A stretch of 64,000 bases of DNA from assembly GCF_024868665.1 (NCBI RefSeq), contig NC_079892.1, positions 9,436,251-9,500,250 of the forward strand, given 5' to 3'. Shown here in pieces: positions 60,701 through 64,000 of the stretch. The DNA is from Triplophysa rosa. Taxonomy: Eukaryota > Chordata > Actinopteri > Cypriniformes > Nemacheilidae. The notes beneath the pieces were generated by a model that saw nothing but the letters and a program-made list of their open reading frames with translations, ran no database searches and was not told the origin of the DNA. The position numbers and the translations under genes are program-made. The number at the start of each line of letters is the position of its first letter. Positions within the stretch are counted from its first letter, which is position 1.

Positions 60701-63649
60701 CATATTAAATGTGCAGAGGGTTTGCAAATTTCCAGCCCTGGATTTCATTGCAACTTTTATTGATCATCGGTCTGTTTTTTCATGATGCTGTTTCATATAG
60801 ACAAATGTGGCCGAACTGTACCACCTTTATTGCTTTAGTCATTTATTGTATTTTTCTGTATTCATCTGCACTGTACAGCAGTGTTTTGGACTGCTGGGGG
60901 TGTAATACAACTATTGATATGCTAATGACTGTGACCTAGAACTGCTGGTGACCTGCTTCAGCATTGTTTTTATGCCGTTGGGACCTCCACAAAAAGGACT
61001 CGGAATAACTCAAACTACTACAAACATGTCTAATAAAGTGTGTGTATGAATGGCTATTTTTTGAAAAGCCTGTGTTTGTAAAACCTCTGATCATCCTTTT
61101 AAGATTTGTGAAATGATTTTATCCAATAAAACCGTGTTCCCTGCAGGAACTCTAAACCAAAACAACTGGGCAAAGAAATACCCATCATGCAACAATGCCA
61201 AACAGTCACCGATCAACATCGAGGAGAGCTTGGCGCAGGTCAAAGTTCAATTCCAGAAGCTGAGACTAGAGGGCTGGACAGAAGGAACATCAGAGTCCAC
61301 TACAGCAAATAATGATGGGAAAACTGGTGAGATGTTTGAACAAATGGAAACTGTGTCTCCCATAATACTTACATGAAAAATTAAAATGTATTGCAAAAAT
61401 TTGAATTGGTGTGAATAATTGTTTTCTTTAGTGGCCATAAATGTGGGAGGAGACTTCTATGTGAGTGGAGGGGGTCTGAGGTCCAGGTTTAAGGTGGGAC
61501 GCATCACGTTCCACTGGGGCCTGTGCAATGCCTCCTCAGACGGTTCCGAACACAGCATAAATGGAGAGAAGTTTCCCCTGGAGGTACAACAGTCTTTGCA
61601 TTTAATATTAAAGCTTTATGATTTAGCAATATGATTTTAATGCGTCTCGGTTGTTGTTTGTGTGGCACAGATGCAGATATACTGTTACGAGGCAGATGCT
61701 TTCGATGATCTCGACGAGGCCATCAGAGAAGGAGGAAAGATCACCGCATTGGCCGTGCTCTTTGAGGTCGGTGCAATGGGTTTTCTTAAGTCAACTGGCT
61801 ATGTGCTGTGTAGTGGGTCTTTTTGCTATCTTACACATCCTGAAAACATCTCACCACACCCCTATACCCTGAGGCAGAGAGCAGTTTTAGAAGTCCTCAT
61901 CTTCGCACGGTTGTTCCGATGTTGAAGATAAACAACATTACCGCAAGCTGATTGCTGTAAACTTTCGTAATCCTTTTTTTTGAGGATGTTCTGGTATACA
62001 GTGTGTGCAATTAAATGAAGTTGCGTGTTTGTACAGTATGTTGCACAGTTCAAGGTGATGCTTGTATGAACGTGTCCTCATTGCGTAGCAAACGTGTAGT
62101 TTTGAATGCAAATGAGATGCGGAGGGATATATTTACCCAAAGACTTAAAGGTCGGTCCTTATGTGTCTTTTAAATGTATTTTAAGCACATGCATGACTGT
62201 CTAGGAAACAGTGGGATTAAAGGGCAGTTTAACAAGGATTAGAGGCCAAGGGGTATATGAGCCTTGAAGGCCATGTAATATTACAAGTATTAGTGTATTA
62301 AAGGAAAACAGGTCTTTGCAAACCACGCATTTCAGGCAGGGGCGTTTCTCAATTATTGGGCGTTTCCCAACCAGGATAGGCATTTTTTAACCGTCCAATC
62401 AAAAAAGGGCGGAAGCTCATTTCTGAATGATTGGGTGTTTCCAAACAGGATGGGCGTTTTTTAACAATCCAATGGGAGATAGGAATTGGGAATCGCCTAC
62501 TTGATTTTTTGTATTTTGATTTTGGCAAATCAATTGAAAAGATTGAAAATGTCTATCTGGGTTCGAAAAGCCCAACCACAGTCTCTATTAAAGGTACAGT
62601 TCACCCAAAAATGTAAATTCTGTCTTCATTTACTCACCCTCAAGTTGTTCCAAACCTGTATAAGTTGCTTTGTCCTGATGAACACAAAGAAAGATATTTG
62701 GAAAAATGTTAGCAACTGACATTTCTGGGACATCATTGACTACCATAGTAGGAACAATTATTGTATCATTTTATTTTTGTTCTGTTAAACACAAAATGAG
62801 ATATTTTGAAGAATGTAGGAAAGCAAACAGTTCTGGGGCACTTTTGACTAACATTTTAATCTTTCCTACTATGGTTGTCAATGATGTCCCAGAACTGTCA
62901 GTTGCTAATATTTTTCATTTTTGTGCGGAGTATCCCTTTAAAGGGACGGTAATTAGTTATAGTGTCATCAATTCAGTTAGTGAATCATATTTAATAATAT
63001 TTTCAATATTTTAATCTGTGTTTTTTTCTCTGTAAAGGCGAGTAATGAGGATAATGAAAATTATTTGGCCATCTTTGATGCTGTAAACAGTGTCAGCCGT
63101 TATGGTAAGAGCAGTCTTCATATCTTTATATCATATTTAAATGTGCTATTTTTCTGAAGTTGTTTAATGTTATTCAGGGTTCCTTGGACTGTAAATAGCA
63201 CATATTCTTTTATTCATTTATATTGTACATTTTAGACTTCTTCATGCAGATAAGCTCTTATGATTGTCTGCTGTAGCTCTCACTGTTGTTCATCAAGTTG
63301 GGCTAAGTCGTTCATTACCAAAATAGGTATAAACATAGTATTATATTGAATTATATTGTCTCTTATGGACGCCTTCAAACCCTGAGAAAAATAAAACGCA
63401 TTAATGATGAATAATCATAGAAATATCTCCATTTCCAAAGGCTGTAAAATGTATCCTGATATATTTATTTTTGACCGTTTCCTCTGGTCAGGAAAGAGTG
63501 GCCCTGTCTCTCCGTTCACTCTTCATGGACTCCTCCCCAACTCCACAGAGAAGTACTTCATCTATAATGGCTCTCTGACCACTCCTCCCTGCTCTGAGAC
63601 TGTCGAGTGGATTGTTTTCAAAAACACGGTGGCCATCTCAGATGTACAG
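42729..63649 (+). CDS. ptprz1: Receptor-type tyrosine phosphatase zeta, N-terminal exons (partial)
   Basis: PTPRZ1 is a neural and glial receptor phosphatase/chondroitin-sulfate proteoglycan with an extracellular carbonic-anhydrase-like domain that binds contactin. The seven exons present are 42729-42792, 57287-57355, 61147-61326, 61432-61583, 61671-61766, 63038-63104 and 63492-63649: 262 codons, with the rest beyond the right edge. Residues 1-21 form a signal peptide ([19 protein letters not shown]). The carbonic-anhydrase-like fold follows: [72 protein letters not shown] and [14 protein letters not shown]. Two of three zinc histidines are replaced (Thr in ITFHWG, Gln in EMQIYC), so it cannot be an active anhydrase, as is known for this family. 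[12 protein letters not shown] and KYPSCN favour zeta over the gamma paralogue. Fish have two copies (a and b) that I cannot tell apart. Confidence 0.92.
43722..43736 (+). promoter_or_regulatory. CTCF-like motif in ptprz1 intron 1
   Basis: gccaagggggcgacc is a partial CTCF core match about 940 bp after exon 1. Weaker than the site at 34618. Confidence 0.25.
45432..45763. mobile_element. MITE of the TTAAAGGGATAGTTCACC family
   Basis: Left end tttcacccaaaaatgaaaat (its outermost bases lost), right end cgggtgaaccatccctttaa. The body has gaagatattttgaagaatgt and the mirrored acattcttcaaaatatcttc, so it is palindromic over much of its length. Confidence 0.8.
46110..46270. promoter_or_regulatory. 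Candidate enhancer in ptprz1 intron 1
   Basis: Repeat-free, balanced-composition segment with a dense set of homeodomain/TALE-like words: acttaattaatgacagcagg combines TAATTA with TGACAG, and ttttgctgtcatttct carries the inverse. This resembles deeply conserved vertebrate enhancers in style. No alignment could be run, so it is inference. Confidence 0.3.
47030..47175 (+). repeat. Dispersed repeat fragment, copy 2
   Basis: Matches 17461-17600 over about 140 bp (tttctagatgtattgt..., gcaatgtgaaagactgacag, acaagacacatgaaaactg), with a small extra segment. Class not recognised. Confidence 0.7.
48103..48454. mobile_element. MITE of the TTAAAGGGATAGTTCACC family
   Basis: TTAA at both ends; left ttaaatggatagttcaaaaa, right tgggtaaactgttcctttaa. 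Internal blocks agaagatattttgagaaatt and caaaatatcttcttttgtg are shared with the copy at 19900. Confidence 0.8.
48590..48860. promoter_or_regulatory. Candidate conserved element in ptprz1 intron 1
   Basis: Repeat-free segment with paired homeodomain-type sites (tcaattagggtag; tctcctaattggctgattg) and a SOX/POU-like ctttgaatgt region nearby. It stands out from the surrounding AT-rich, repeat-laden intron. Conservation is not tested. Confidence 0.25.
49532..51102. mobile_element. TTAA-flanked transposon, family A, long copy
   Basis: TTAA at both ends; left agagtacataactagggatt, right cttgttatgaactct. The first ~300 and last ~210 bp align with the short copy at 18715-19211. Between them lies about 1.07 kb absent from that copy, including an inner element at 49860-50896 with its own inverted ends. 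No long open frame. Confidence 0.75.
49860..50896. mobile_element. Element nested inside family A copy
   Basis: Left actatatagaccccttt and right aaaggcgtctatgtagt are inverted repeats with a few mismatches. Further inverted matches include agctggaggcaaaac / tttctgcctccagct. A matching target duplication is not clear, so insertion versus ancestral interior remains open. Confidence 0.55.
51402..51600. mobile_element. TTAA-flanked family B, truncated copy
   Basis: Starts TTAA then atgtccagtgtatgaaattt and gcggcatctagtggtgaggt, and continues to about actgtagaaacaacatggc. The right terminus is missing. Confidence 0.7.
53773..53980. mobile_element. MITE with AAAGGCGGGGTGTCCGATTT ends
   Basis: Left aaaggcggggtgtccgattt is mirrored at the right by gaaatcggacaccccgcctt; the inverted repeat is about 24 bp. 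The left flank is TTAA, the right TTTA, suggesting a decayed TTAA target. Lies in ptprz1 intron 1. Confidence 0.8.
54108..54690. repeat. AGTATAC-rich element
   Basis: Dense in agtatactt/aagtataat words over about 580 bp, including ctggcccaccttttagttt, an inverted relative of sequence around 18620. It is probably an old palindromic DNA element with degraded ends. Confidence 0.5.
55594..55838. mobile_element. Diverged MITE of the TTAAAGGGATAGTTCACC family
   Basis: Left ttaaggaatagttcatgcaa, right gaggtgaactgttcctttga. Terminal repeats still recognisable; interior diverged. Confidence 0.6.
56892..57233. mobile_element. hAT-like MITE abutting ptprz1 exon 2
   Basis: Ends catagatataaataactag and ctagttatatatatctatg are inverted repeats. 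They continue into atgctgcatt / aatgcggcat. Exact 8-bp duplications gtcattat flank it (56884-56891 and 57234-57241). It stops 53 bases short of the first base of exon 2, so the branch-point region is next to it. Confidence 0.87.
58068..58145 (+). repeat. AGCAGACGCTTTTATCC family fragment
   Basis: tcatttagcagacgctttta through agcaataagcgatatgtcag, the conserved end of the repeat seen at 31125-31398 and 60437-60705. Confidence 0.75.
60437..60705 (+). repeat. AGCAGACGCTTTTATCC family, long copy
   Basis: Aligns in opposite orientation with 31125-31398 over most of its length (tagcagacgtttttatccaa, caaagttactagtttcaaca, gtcaagtattcacagaagag, ttgtgagagatgtggttga). Confidence 0.75.
62354..62480 (+). 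repeat. Two-copy tandem repeat, ~74 bp unit, ptprz1 intron 5
   Basis: tgggcgtttcccaaccagga...ttttttaaccgtccaatc is followed by tgggtgtttccaaacaggat...ttttttaacaatccaatg, offset about 74 bp. Confidence 0.7.
62588..62941. mobile_element. MITE of the TTAAAGGTACAGTTCACCC type
   Basis: TTAA at both ends; left ttaaaggtacagttcaccca, right tgcggagtatccctttaa. Internal inverted blocks (gttagcaactgacatttctg / ccagaactgtcagttgctaa). Ends about 97 bp upstream of ptprz1 exon 6. Confidence 0.78.
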
Positions 63650-63746
63650 GTAAATCGTTTTTGTAAGCAGCGAATATTTGTAATGATTTTTTACAGGTTT
63701 TAAGGTCAATATGAGATTACAATTGACCATCCAAGGCTATCCAAGA

Positions 63747-63950
63747 TGTAGGTGACTTTTTCTTCAGTAGAACAGTTAAGGAGATTTTTATCTGAAACCA
63801 GAGTCCTTGGTGAGTCACAAAATTAAAATCTATTAGTGCCATTAGCAGATACACACAATGCAAAATTATTGAAGGTACTTGAATCACCAAGGATCACTGT
63901 TTTAGATAAAAATCGCCTTTACAGTTTTGATGAAGAAAAAAGTCTTATAT
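63747..63950. mobile_element. Palindromic MITE after ptprz1 exon 7
   Basis: gtgactttttcttcagtaga...gagatttttatctgaaac is mirrored by tagataaaaatcgcctttac...gatgaagaaaaaagtc, with ccttggtga / tcaccaagg near the loop. No coding; flanking duplication not resolved. Confidence 0.75.
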
Positions 63951-64000
63951 ATTTTCCTGAAAACTTAATTTCACCAAGATACAGAAGGTTTGACAATAAG

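Larger units (their letters stand above)
57356..61146 (+). other. ptprz1 intron 2
   Basis: 3.8 kb with no recognised coding exon. Contains copies of the AGCAGACGCTTTTATCC repeat at 58068-58145 and 60437-60705, and otherwise mostly unique sequence. Confidence 0.6.

Overview
The window is nuclear DNA from a teleost fish, most likely a cypriniform (carp, minnow, danio or loach group). The evidence is vertebrate genes split into short exons with GT-AG introns, an AT-rich intergenic background, and many short inverted-repeat transposons and tRNA-derived repeats of the kinds common in cyprinid genomes. There are no operons, phages or CRISPR arrays. Genes were recognised by comparing spliced exons with vertebrate families I know; no database search was possible.

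Layout, left to right. (1) 1-1030, minus strand: the 5' coding exons of cnot2 (CCR4-NOT deadenylase subunit 2), cut by the window edge. (2) About 1.9-2.2 kb, plus strand: a possible small divergent transcript with a poly(A) signal. (3) 3750-4562, plus: intronless-coding lrrc10, a cardiac leucine-rich-repeat protein. (4) 6253-12850, plus: fnbp4, complete, 17 coding exons, two WW domains and a proline-rich block. (5) 14201-24129, plus: agbl2, complete, 24 coding exons, cytosolic carboxypeptidase 2, a tubulin-tail peptidase. (6) 24601-25850, minus: tmem17, complete, 5 exons, a ciliary transition-zone membrane protein. (7) 27198-32408, minus: slc15a5, complete, 9 exons, a proton/oligopeptide-transporter-family MFS protein. 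(8) 32.4-42.5 kb: a gene-free interval with transposons, a ~60 bp AT-rich tandem array and possible regulatory elements. (9) 42729-63649 and beyond, plus: the 5' end of ptprz1, giving the signal peptide and most of the carbonic-anhydrase-like domain, with a 14.5 kb first intron.

The four complete multi-exon genes were assembled exon by exon. Each gives an uninterrupted frame with total coding length divisible by three: fnbp4 858 aa, agbl2 1001 aa, slc15a5 576 aa, tmem17 191 aa. Two introns use GC-AG borders and two acceptors are NAGNAG tandems.

How they work together: these are independent genes. The only functional theme is cilia: agbl2 and tmem17 lie tail to tail, and a near-consensus RFX X-box sits about 270 bp upstream of the agbl2 start. 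Nothing here looks like a new biosynthetic or defence system. The most informative unusual material is the transposon record: several elements with intact 8-bp or TTAA target duplications, including a three-deep nest in an agbl2 intron, and elements sitting within about 55 bp of exons of slc15a5 and ptprz1.
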